A stretch of DNA of 64,000 nucleotides from JACVRN01 sp036389255. Its GTDB lineage: Bacteria; Acidobacteriota; Blastocatellia; Pyrinomonadales; Pyrinomonadaceae. Shown piece by piece: positions 27,576 through 35,166 of this stretch (positions are counted from its first letter, which is position 1; every line of letters starts with the position of its first letter). Location: NCBI GenBank assembly GCA_036389255.1, contig DASVQI010000036.1, forward strand, positions 124,001-188,000, given 5' to 3'. A model generated the notes under the pieces. The model worked only from the letters and a program-made list of their open reading frames with translations, searched no databases and was not told where the DNA came from. The position numbers and the translations under genes were made by a program.

Positions 27576-27656
27576 ACAGTGACAAGTGATAAGTGACGAG
27601 TGACAAGCAGGAAGAAGCTTCTAACTCGTCACTCTTCACTCGTCACTCATCACTGT
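27576..27656. repeat. Inverted repeat of GTGAC-rich units before asnB
   Basis: ACAGTGA (27576-27582) pairs with TCACTGT (27650-27656), and GTGACGAGTGA (27593-27603) with TCACTCGTCAC (27636-27646). The element occupies the gap before asnB and ends 6 nt before its ATG, where a ribosome binding site would be expected and none is seen. It may act as an attenuator or RNA-processing hairpin inside the operon. Confidence 0.6.
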
Positions 27657-27662
27657 TTTCTT

Positions 27663-29600
27663 ATGTGTGGAATTACCGGATGGGCTAATTTGGACGGGAG
27701 GACGCCGCCGCCCGAGGGCGCACAGGCGCTCCTTCATGCCATGTGCGAGCGCATGACGCATCGCGGGCCTGATTCGGAAGGGTTGATGATTACGACGGGC
27801 GCCGGTCTGGGAATGCGCCGCCTCGCCATCATTGACCTTCAGACGGGCGAGCAGCCCGCCTGGAGCGAAGACCGGCAGGTCGCGGTCATCCTCAACGGAG
27901 AGATTTACAACTACCGCGAGCTGCGCGACCGGCTGGAGAAGCGCGGCCACCATTTCCGCTCAGCCTCGGACACGGAAGTCCTGCCGCATCTCTATGAAGA
28001 GTACGGGCTGGAGATGGTGTCGCACTTGAACGGCATGTTCGCCTTCGCCCTCTGGGATGCGCGCCGTCGCCGCCTGCTTATAGCGCGCGACCGCTTCGGG
28101 GAAAAGCCTCTCTACTGGGGCATCTTCGACGACACCTTTCTGTTCGCCTCCGAGCCGAAAGTCCTGCTGGCCCACCCGAATGTTCGTCCCTCTCTTAATC
28201 TGGACGCGCTCCGTCAATATCTCTCTTTCGATTACATTCCCGCGCCGCTCTCCATTTATCAGGGCATACAGAAGCTGCCTGCGGCGCACCAGCTTGTAGT
28301 CGAGAACGGTCGCGTCGAAGTTCAGCCCTACTGGCGACTAAGCTACAAGACGAAGGAGCCCGTGCCGAGCGTTCATGATGCGGCAGAGCAACTGAGAGAG
28401 CTTTTGCAGGATTCGGTTCGCATGCGTCTCGTTTCGGACGTGCCGCTCGGCGTGCTGCTTTCGGGCGGCGTGGACTCTTCCACGGTCGCGGCGCTGGCCG
28501 TGCGCGCCTCAAGCGAGACGGTCAAGACCTTCTCCATCTCGTTTGCCGAATCGAGCTATGACGAGTCCCGTTACGCTCGCGCGGTAGCCAAGTTCCTCGG
28601 CACAGACCATCACGAAGAGAGATTGTCTGTTGACTTGGCCGCAAACCTCGTGGGCGAGATAGGCTCATGGATGGACGAGCCGTTCAGCGACCCATCGCTC
28701 GTGCCTACCTACCTGCTTTCGCGCTTTACACGAAAGCACGTGACGGTGGCTTTAGGCGGCGACGGCGGCGACGAGCTTTTCGCGGGCTATCCGATGTATC
28801 TGGGCCACCGCTTAGCGTCTCTCTACGAGCGCGTGCCGCGCTTCCTCAGACGCAAAGTTATAGAGCCGCTCGTGCGTCGCCTGCCCGTCAGAACCGACAA
28901 CATCTCTTTCGACTACAAGGCGCGGCGCTTCGTCATGGGCTCGGATTACGATGCGGTTGCGCGGCATCACGTCTGGTTCGGGTCGTTCACGCCGGTAGAG
29001 CAGTTGAGCCTGCTGACCGCAGACGCTCTTGAGAGAAGCGACGGCGACATCTACCGTCAGGCGCGTCATCTGGCCGAAGCCGAATGCGACGCCGACAACG
29101 TGGTCGAATGTATGCAGAGCCTTGACACGCGGCTTTATCTGGCCGAAGACATACTGACGAAAGTTGACCGCGCGAGCATGGCCGTATCGCTTGAGGTTCG
29201 CGCGCCGTTTCTAGACCCGCGCGTGGCGGAGTTCGCGGCGAGCCTCCCCGTCAATTACAAGCTGCGCGGGCGAAAGTCCAAATACATTCTGAAGCAGGCG
29301 GCAGCGCCGCTTCTCCCTGCCTTTGTAACAAAGCGCGGCAAGAAGGGCTTCGGCGTACCCGTCGCGGACTGGCTCAAGGGAAAGCTGCGGCCACTGGCGC
29401 GTGACCTGCTTTCGCCCGAGCGTCTGCGCCGCAACGGGCTCTTCAACGCGGATTACGTTGAGCGCCTGCAAGCCGAGCACGAGCGAGGGCTCGCCAATCA
29501 TAGAAAGCTTCTCTGGACGCTTCTCATGTTCGAGCTGTGGCACGAAAGCTTCGTAGAGACTGCGCGCCGCATAGAGACTTCCGTGACGAGCCACTCTTGA
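27663..29600 (+). CDS. asnB: Glutamine-hydrolysing asparagine synthase family protein
   Basis: 645 residues. The N-terminal class II glutaminase starts with Met-Cys2 (MCGITGWANLDG), the Cys becoming the nucleophile after Met removal, with RGPDSEGL and ILNGEIYNYRELR. The C-terminal synthetase has the PP-loop LLSGGVDSSTVAALA. In free metabolism it makes asparagine; in surface-polysaccharide clusters homologues amidate uronic acids or other carboxylates, which fits the sugar-epimerase neighbour (inference). ATG 27663 is required for the N-terminal Cys; upstream in-frame codons lie in a hairpin repeat. Confidence 0.9.
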   Translation: MCGITGWANLDGRTPPPEGAQALLHAMCERMTHRGPDSEGLMITTGAGLGMRRLAIIDLQTGEQPAWSEDRQVAVILNGEIYNYRELRDRLEKRGHHFRSASDTEVLPHLYEEYGLEMVSHLNGMFAFALWDARRRRLLIARDRFGEKPLYWGIFDDTFLFASEPKVLLAHPNVRPSLNLDALRQYLSFDYIPAPLSIYQGIQKLPAAHQLVVENGRVEVQPYWRLSYKTKEPVPSVHDAAEQLRELLQDSVRMRLVSDVPLGVLLSGGVDSSTVAALAVRASSETVKTFSISFAESSYDESRYARAVAKFLGTDHHEERLSVDLAANLVGEIGSWMDEPFSDPSLVPTYLLSRFTRKHVTVALGGDGGDELFAGYPMYLGHRLASLYERVPRFLRRKVIEPLVRRLPVRTDNISFDYKARRFVMGSDYDAVARHHVWFGSFTPVEQLSLLTADALERSDGDIYRQARHLAEAECDADNVVECMQSLDTRLYLAEDILTKVDRASMAVSLEVRAPFLDPRVAEFAASLPVNYKLRGRKSKYILKQAAAPLLPAFVTKRGKKGFGVPVADWLKGKLRPLARDLLSPERLRRNGLFNADYVERLQAEHERGLANHRKLLWTLLMFELWHESFVETARRIETSVTSHS

Positions 29601-30805
29601 GCGCTTCACACGTCGTGCAAAGCGAAATCGAAAGCGCATACACAAAGCTGGAAGCGTGGTGTCGTGAGCGTGATTATAGCGGCCATGACCCATTCGACGC
29701 TCTCAATAGCAGGCTGTTTCGCGCCCTGCCTCTAGTGCGCTCTTCACGCGCGGCCCGTCTTCTCTGGACACAAGCCTTCAAGCGCTCGCCCGTGAATTTG
29801 CGCTCTCTCGCGCTCGTGCCTGCCGGAAGAAACGCCAAGGGAACGGCGCTCTTCGCTCTGGCGGCGCTCGCGGAGTTTCGCAGAACACGCACGCGAGAGG
29901 CGGAAGCGAAGGCGCGCGGGCTGCTTGAAGAGCTTCTCGCAGCGCGGCTTCAATCTGGAAGCGGCGCTGCTTGCTGGGGCTACAACTTCGACTGGCAGGG
30001 GCGAGCGTTCTACGCGCCAAAGGGTACGCCGACCATCGTGCCGACTGCCTTCGCCGCCCGCGCTCTCGTAGAAGCCGCGCAATGCTTCGATGATGAAAGC
30101 TATCTTGAGCATGCGCGAAGCTCCTGCGATTTCATCCTGCATGATTTGAACATGACAGAAGAGTCAGAGGGGGAAGTCTGCTGGAGCTATTCGCCGGTTG
30201 ACGGCACGCGCGTCTTTAACGCCAGCCTGCTCGCGGCCGAGACACTCTGCACGGTCGGCCAACTCACGAATGAGAGCGAGTTGATTGAGCTGGGCGAGCG
30301 CGGCGCACGTTACGTTGCCAGCCGCCAGATGGAGTCGGGAGCGTGGGCCTACGGCGCGGACTCTTATCAATCGTGGTCGGACAATTTTCACACGGCTTTT
30401 ATCCTGACGAGCTTTGCTCGCATCATGAAAGCCAGCGTCGAAGCGCGCGCGGAGTTCGCGGGTATCGTCAGGCGCGGGTTAGAGTTCTGGCTAGACCATT
30501 TCTTTCTGGCGGACGGCTGGCCGAAATACTACCCGGAGCGTCTTTACCCGGCGGACGCGCATTCGGCTGGCGCTGGCGTAGTCGCGCTCGCGGAGCTGGC
30601 GGGCATAGACCCTTCGGTTCTCTCGCTTGCAGACAGGATTGCTCTCTGGGCCGTCAGAAATTTACAGAGCGGGCGCGGCTTCTTCTACTACCAGAAGCGC
30701 CGCTTCTACACCATTCGCACGCCCTACATGCGCTGGTCGCAAAGCTGGATGCTCTACGCGCTGGCGAGACTGTTGGAAGTAAGCGGTAAGCAATCGAACG
30801 GATAG
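29597..30805 (+). CDS. Putative alpha/alpha-toroid protein of polysaccharide cluster
   Basis: 402 residues, helical, with repeated Trp/Gly motifs (WGYNFDWQGRAFYAP, YSPVDGTRVFNASLLA, ESGAWAYGADSYQSWSDNFHTAF) resembling the (alpha/alpha)6 toroid of glycan-active lyases and hydrolases; a precise family is not recognised. It has no signal peptide, so it acts in the cytosol or at the membrane face. The start is taken as TTG 29597, giving a 4-bp overlap with the asnB stop; an in-frame GTG at 29537 would overlap asnB by 64 bp. The neighbouring DUF354 gene suggests a role in glycan assembly. Confidence 0.6.
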   Translation: MSASHVVQSEIESAYTKLEAWCRERDYSGHDPFDALNSRLFRALPLVRSSRAARLLWTQAFKRSPVNLRSLALVPAGRNAKGTALFALAALAEFRRTRTREAEAKARGLLEELLAARLQSGSGAACWGYNFDWQGRAFYAPKGTPTIVPTAFAARALVEAAQCFDDESYLEHARSSCDFILHDLNMTEESEGEVCWSYSPVDGTRVFNASLLAAETLCTVGQLTNESELIELGERGARYVASRQMESGAWAYGADSYQSWSDNFHTAFILTSFARIMKASVEARAEFAGIVRRGLEFWLDHFFLADGWPKYYPERLYPADAHSAGAGVVALAELAGIDPSVLSLADRIALWAVRNLQSGRGFFYYQKRRFYTIRTPYMRWSQSWMLYALARLLEVSGKQSNG

Positions 30806-30835
30806 CTTTGACTGCGCTGCTCGACTCGCTCACTT

Positions 30836-31858
30836 ATGTTGATTTGGGTTGACCTGTCTAATTCGCCGCACGTGCCGTTCTTTCGGGCGCTCAAGGGTGA
30901 GCTTGAAGCGCGTGGCGCGGAGGTTCGCATGACGGCTAGGGATTTCGCGCAGACGGTCGAGCTGGCGCGTGATGCTGGGCTTGAGCCGGTAGTCATAGGA
31001 GGCTTTGGCGGGCGCGCTCTGTCGGGCAAGGCTGGTAACTTGATTGGCCGCGCGGCGCGTCTTGCGCGCTGGGCAAGACGGCGAAGGTTTGACCTCGCAG
31101 TAAGCCACAACTCTTACGCGCAGGTGGCTGCGGCGCGAGCGCTTTCGATTCCAGCCGTGACGTTGATGGATTACGAGCACCAGCCCGCGAATCATCTGGC
31201 CTTCAGACTGGCCTCGCGCGTGATTGTGCCGCGCTCCTTTCCTGAAGACGCCCTGCGCCGCTACGGGGCCGCTAGCCGAAAGGTGCGGCGCTATGAAGGC
31301 ACTAAGGAAGATGTTTACCTGTCGGACTTCGCGCCCGACCCGGCCTTTACCGAGAGCCTCGTTGAGCTTGGCGTCAGCCGCGGGGATGTCATCGTAACGG
31401 TTCGTCCTCCCGCGCGCGATGCGCTCTATCACCGCTTCGACAACGAGTTGTTCGAGGAGCTGCTCCGTCGTCTTGAGGCGCGGCCTGACGTGAAGGCTAT
31501 TGTGCTTCCGCGCACTGAGGCGCAGCGCGCTGAGTTCGCCGCGCGCGCCGCGAGCAGCAACCTGATTCTGCCGCGAAAGGCGCTCGACGGTGCTAATCTG
31601 ATAGCCGCGAGCGACCTCGTCGTCAGCGCGGGCGGAACCATGAATCGGGAAGCGGCAGCGCTGGGCGTGCCTGCCGCGACTATCTACGCCGGTCGCTGGG
31701 CGGCGATTGACGAAGAGCTTGTGCGCGAAGGACGATTAAAGCGCATCGCTACTAGAGAAGATTTGGACAATCTTGAGATAGAGAAAAAGAGCGGCCTCAA
31801 CCCCCGCCGCGCTCTCAATGTGCGCGCGCAGGTGGCCGAACTGATTCTGGGAGCGTAA
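30836..31858 (+). CDS. DUF354 family protein (GT-B-like fold)
   Basis: 340 residues. The opening MLIWVDLSNSPHVPFFRAL, the middle HNSYAQVAAARALSIPAVTLMDYEHQPAN and the late SAGGTMNREAAALGVPA are characteristic of DUF354, related to UDP-GlcNAc 2-epimerase and GT-B glycosyltransferases. These proteins occur in archaeal and bacterial surface-glycan loci. It is probably cytosolic, acting on a nucleotide-activated or lipid-linked sugar; substrate unknown. 30 bp separate it from the upstream gene. Confidence 0.82.
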   Translation: MLIWVDLSNSPHVPFFRALKGELEARGAEVRMTARDFAQTVELARDAGLEPVVIGGFGGRALSGKAGNLIGRAARLARWARRRRFDLAVSHNSYAQVAAARALSIPAVTLMDYEHQPANHLAFRLASRVIVPRSFPEDALRRYGAASRKVRRYEGTKEDVYLSDFAPDPAFTESLVELGVSRGDVIVTVRPPARDALYHRFDNELFEELLRRLEARPDVKAIVLPRTEAQRAEFAARAASSNLILPRKALDGANLIAASDLVVSAGGTMNREAAALGVPAATIYAGRWAAIDEELVREGRLKRIATREDLDNLEIEKKSGLNPRRALNVRAQVAELILGA

Positions 31859-31918
31859 ACTCGGGCTGCGCCGCCGGTTTACTATTCCCTGTTTACTATT
31901 TACTATTCACGAGATTTG

Positions 31919-33478
31919 ATGAGAGCAGAGCGAATCAAGAGGCATCTGGTAGAGGCCAGCGCCGTGCGCGTTCAGGCGCGTGCGCCGCGCTGGATTATAC
32001 CCATGGTCAAGGCCGGGCTGGCCGTCTCGGATGCTCTGATTGCTGCGGCCTCGTTCATGACCGCATTTTACCTGCGTGAAGGCGTCTCGATTATACGCGA
32101 GACTATGACCGGAAGCTTTCGCTGGAGCGCGCGCTTTGCGCCCTACGGCGCGCTGCTGCTCTTCATAGTCCTTATAAGACTGCTCGCCCTGCGCTACTAC
32201 GACCTGTACAGGCTGCGCGGCGAGTTCTCTTTCGTTGACGATGCCCTGCGCGTCTTCAAGGCCACGGCCATCGGCTCGCTCCTGATAGTCGCCGCAGCCT
32301 TTCTCTATCGCGGCGGCTTCCGCTTCTCCGCCTTCTCCTATTCGCGCGGCGTCTTCATACTGGACTTTGTGCTGGCGCTTGCGGCAACGGGCCTCCTGCG
32401 CTTTTCCGTGCGCGCGCTTCAGACGCTCATACGCAGGCGCGACATCAACCTGATTCCCACGCTCGTAGTGGGGCGCGGCCCCGAAGCCGCCCTCTTCATA
32501 CGAGAGATGCGCGAGCGGCCCTCTCTGGGCTATCGCGTGATTGGCGTCGTCGAGAACGGGAAGATTGACCGGAGCGTGCCGCAAGATTATGAAGGCGTGC
32601 CGGTCGTCAGCGACCTTAAGGGATTGCCGGAAGCCATACGCGATTCGGGAGCGAACGAGGTCATCATCGCAGACCCGCAGGTCAACGGCGACACGCTCTT
32701 TGACGTGATGATTCGCTGCGGTCGTCGTCGCGGCGTAGAGTTCCGCATAGCGCCCAGCCTCTTCAACTGCCTTCCCAGAAAGACCGAGATTGACCAGATA
32801 GGCGCGCTTCCCATGATAAGGCTCTTCCGCGAGCCTCTCTCATCCGGCGCTCGGCTGGTAAAGCGCGCCTTTGACCTCTTTATAGCCATGCTTGCGCTCT
32901 TGCTGCTCGCTCCGCTCTGGCTCCTGATTGCGCTGCTTATCAAGCTCGATTCAAGGGGGCCTGTCATCTACCAGCAGGAGCGCGTCGGGATGGACGGCCG
33001 CATCTTTCTCTTCTACAAGTTCCGCACGATGCACGCGGACGCGGACGACCGACTGCACAGAGAGTATCAGGAGAAGCTCATAGCGGGCCGACCGGAAGCC
33101 AACGTGGGCGACACTGAGCGGCCCGCGTACAAGCTTCGCGCCGATGCCCGCATCACGCGGCTGGGCCGTATACTGAGGCGCTTGAGTCTGGACGAGCTGC
33201 CGCAGCTCTTCAACGTACTGCGCGGCGACATGAGCGTCGTGGGGCCGCGCCCGCCCATCCCCTACGAGGTTGAGAAATACGAGCTTTGGCATCGCAAGCG
33301 GCTGGACATGAAGCCGGGCCTGACCGGGCTCTGGCAGGTGTCGGGCCGCAACCGGCTGCCCTTTGAAGAGATGGTTCGCCTTGACCTCTTCTACATAGAG
33401 AACTGGTCGCTCCTGCTCGATTTGAAAATCATATTGCGCACCCTCCCCGTCATGCTGCGCGGCGACGACGCATACTAA
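31919..33478 (+). CDS. Polyprenyl glycosylphosphotransferase (initiating undecaprenyl-phosphate sugar-1-P transferase)
   Basis: About 519 residues. Four to five membrane helices and a CoA-binding-like/Rossmann domain (about 150-290, PTLVVGRGPEAALFIREM) precede a membrane-reentrant helix and the catalytic PHPT domain: VKRAFDLFIAMLALLLLAP, DSRGPVIYQQERVGMDG, FLFYKFRTMHADAD, LDELPQLFNVLRGDMSVVGPRPP and KPGLTGLWQVSGRN. It starts repeat-unit assembly by moving sugar-1-phosphate onto undecaprenyl phosphate (WcaJ/WbaP/EpsE type). The start is ATG 31919. A short TTTACTATT direct-repeat tract lies just upstream (31879-31908). Confidence 0.92.
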   Translation: MRAERIKRHLVEASAVRVQARAPRWIIPMVKAGLAVSDALIAAASFMTAFYLREGVSIIRETMTGSFRWSARFAPYGALLLFIVLIRLLALRYYDLYRLRGEFSFVDDALRVFKATAIGSLLIVAAAFLYRGGFRFSAFSYSRGVFILDFVLALAATGLLRFSVRALQTLIRRRDINLIPTLVVGRGPEAALFIREMRERPSLGYRVIGVVENGKIDRSVPQDYEGVPVVSDLKGLPEAIRDSGANEVIIADPQVNGDTLFDVMIRCGRRRGVEFRIAPSLFNCLPRKTEIDQIGALPMIRLFREPLSSGARLVKRAFDLFIAMLALLLLAPLWLLIALLIKLDSRGPVIYQQERVGMDGRIFLFYKFRTMHADADDRLHREYQEKLIAGRPEANVGDTERPAYKLRADARITRLGRILRRLSLDELPQLFNVLRGDMSVVGPRPPIPYEVEKYELWHRKRLDMKPGLTGLWQVSGRNRLPFEEMVRLDLFYIENWSLLLDLKIILRTLPVMLRGDDAY

Positions 33479-33482
33479 ACGA

Positions 33483-35051
33483 GTGATGAAGAGCAATGCA
33501 GAAGGCAGAGCGCGGAATGATGAGTTAGAGACGGCTTCTTCTCATTCATCATTCCGCGCTCTGCCTTCTGCGTACTCCGTCTGGCTCGACCGGCTCATTA
33601 TCTTCTGGCTCTTCGTGATGGCGGCGTTTGCGCCGCATTCGATTGCCGTGACGCAGGGCGCTTGGCTGTGCGGGCTCATCTTGTGGACGGCCCGCTTCCT
33701 GTTCAAGCCGAGGCCGCGCCTCTATCGCACGCCGGTTGACCTGGCGCTTCTGGGCTTCATAGCGCTCACGCTCATCTCATCTCTCTTCTCTTACGCGCCC
33801 GACATCTCCCTGAGCAAGATGCGCGCAGTGAGCCTCTTCATCATCGTCTATTTCGTGGCGGAGAACGTCACGTCGCGGCGAGTGGTGCGGCTGCTGGTCT
33901 TAACCCTCGTCGCGTCCTGCATGGTCAACGTCCTCTACACTTTTGGCGAGCGTGCCGTGGGGCGCGGCGTCAAGGTAGAAGAACTGCAAGCCGACAGTCC
34001 CCTTTATGTGGCAGGCGTGCGGGACGGCGACACGCTTCTGAAGGTTGACGACCGAAAGCTGCATGACGCGGAAGAGTTGGCCGGGGCGCTCGGCGGGCCG
34101 CCGGATGCTTCAAGCCCTAAGACGGCTCGCCTTCTCATCTATCGTTACGAGTGGATGCCTACGTTCGAGGTGGAGCGCGGCAAGCTGTTAAGCGGGCGAA
34201 GCGTTGAGGAATCGTTGGGGATTAAAAGCTGGTCGCGTGGACGAGACTGGCGCGCGTCGGGCTTCTACGGCCACTACGTGACTTACGCAGAGATGTTGCA
34301 GCTAGTAGCCTCGCTCGGCTTCGGTCTATTTATAGCCATCAAACGCAAGGCCTCATGGCAGGGGCTGCTGGTTGCTCTGGCGATTGCGGGCATGTGCGGC
34401 GCGCTGCTGCTGACCGTGACGCGGGCCTCGCTGGCGGCATTCCTGCTCTCCTGCACGCTGATTGTTCTGGTCGGAGCGAGCCGCCGCGCCGTCCTGATAG
34501 TCTTAATCTGCGCTCTGCCGCTAGCTCTCTTCGGCCTGCTTCTTCTTCAGCAGAAACGAAACGTAGGCTTTCTAGACTCAAAGGACGATTCGATTAACTG
34601 GCGCAAGACCGTGCAGCGTGAGGGCCTCAACCTGCTGGTCAGCAAGCCCCGGCACCTGCTCGTAGGCGTCGGGATGGATTCGATTAAGCGTTACTGGCGC
34701 GAGTGGGGACTGTTTCAGGGCGGGCGAATACCTATGGGCCACATGCACTCGAACCTGCTGCAACTGGCGCTGGAACGGGGCGTGCCGGCGCTTCTATGCT
34801 GGCTGGCGTGGCTCTTTGTCTACGGGCGAATGCTGTGGCGGCTGGCGCGTGCGGGCACCACAGGCGGCTGGATAGAGCGCGGGCTTGTGCTGGGCGCGCT
34901 CGGCGGGCTTGCCGGATTCTTCACGAGCGGGCTCGTTCATTACAACTTCGGTGATTCCGAGGACGTGATGATACTCTTCCTCATCATGGGGCTCTGCCTG
35001 ATAGTTGAAAGAGAAGCCCGGCGGCATCCACCTGAACAGGGTAAAGCTTGA
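33483..35051 (+). CDS. O-antigen ligase/polymerase-like membrane protein with a PDZ-like insert
   Basis: 522 residues, about ten membrane helices, with a large periplasmic loop. After a 30-residue polar N-terminus come paired helices (LIIFWLFVMAAF onward). A soluble insert (about 155-250) with SPLYVAGVRDGDTLLKVDDR is PDZ-like. The Wzy_C/WaaL-type region follows, with GMDSIKRYWREWGLFQGG and GHMHSNLLQLALERGVPA, typical of ligase catalytic loops. It would polymerise or ligate the glycan in the periplasm. The start (GTG 33483 or ATG 33486) lies before a 26-bp inverted repeat that encodes part of the N-terminus; no later start would keep helix 1. Confidence 0.8.
   Translation: MMKSNAEGRARNDELETASSHSSFRALPSAYSVWLDRLIIFWLFVMAAFAPHSIAVTQGAWLCGLILWTARFLFKPRPRLYRTPVDLALLGFIALTLISSLFSYAPDISLSKMRAVSLFIIVYFVAENVTSRRVVRLLVLTLVASCMVNVLYTFGERAVGRGVKVEELQADSPLYVAGVRDGDTLLKVDDRKLHDAEELAGALGGPPDASSPKTARLLIYRYEWMPTFEVERGKLLSGRSVEESLGIKSWSRGRDWRASGFYGHYVTYAEMLQLVASLGFGLFIAIKRKASWQGLLVALAIAGMCGALLLTVTRASLAAFLLSCTLIVLVGASRRAVLIVLICALPLALFGLLLLQQKRNVGFLDSKDDSINWRKTVQREGLNLLVSKPRHLLVGVGMDSIKRYWREWGLFQGGRIPMGHMHSNLLQLALERGVPALLCWLAWLFVYGRMLWRLARAGTTGGWIERGLVLGALGGLAGFFTSGLVHYNFGDSEDVMILFLIMGLCLIVEREARRHPPEQGKA
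33498..33571. repeat. 26-bp perfect inverted repeat inside the ligase N-terminus
   Basis: Arms 33498-33523 and 33546-33571 are perfect reverse complements with a 22-nt spacer. The repeat is of the intergenic-hairpin kind seen elsewhere in the left half, but here it is translated as residues of the ligase gene or masks its true start. Confidence 0.85.
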
Positions 35052-35082
35052 AGGCCGCTTTCTCTTAAGCTCAGACATAAAC

Positions 35083-35130
35083 GCGAAAGCGCCAGTGAAG
35101 CCTCGCCATTAGCTCCACCGGCGCTTTCGC
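35083..35130. terminator. Terminator between polysaccharide cluster and subtilase
   Basis: 11-bp perfect arms (GCGAAAGCGCC / GGCGCTTTCGC), with extra pairing inside, located between convergent genes. Confidence 0.78.
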
Positions 35131-35166
35131 CTTCCCCTCCCACAAATGGAAGTAAACCCGAATTGC

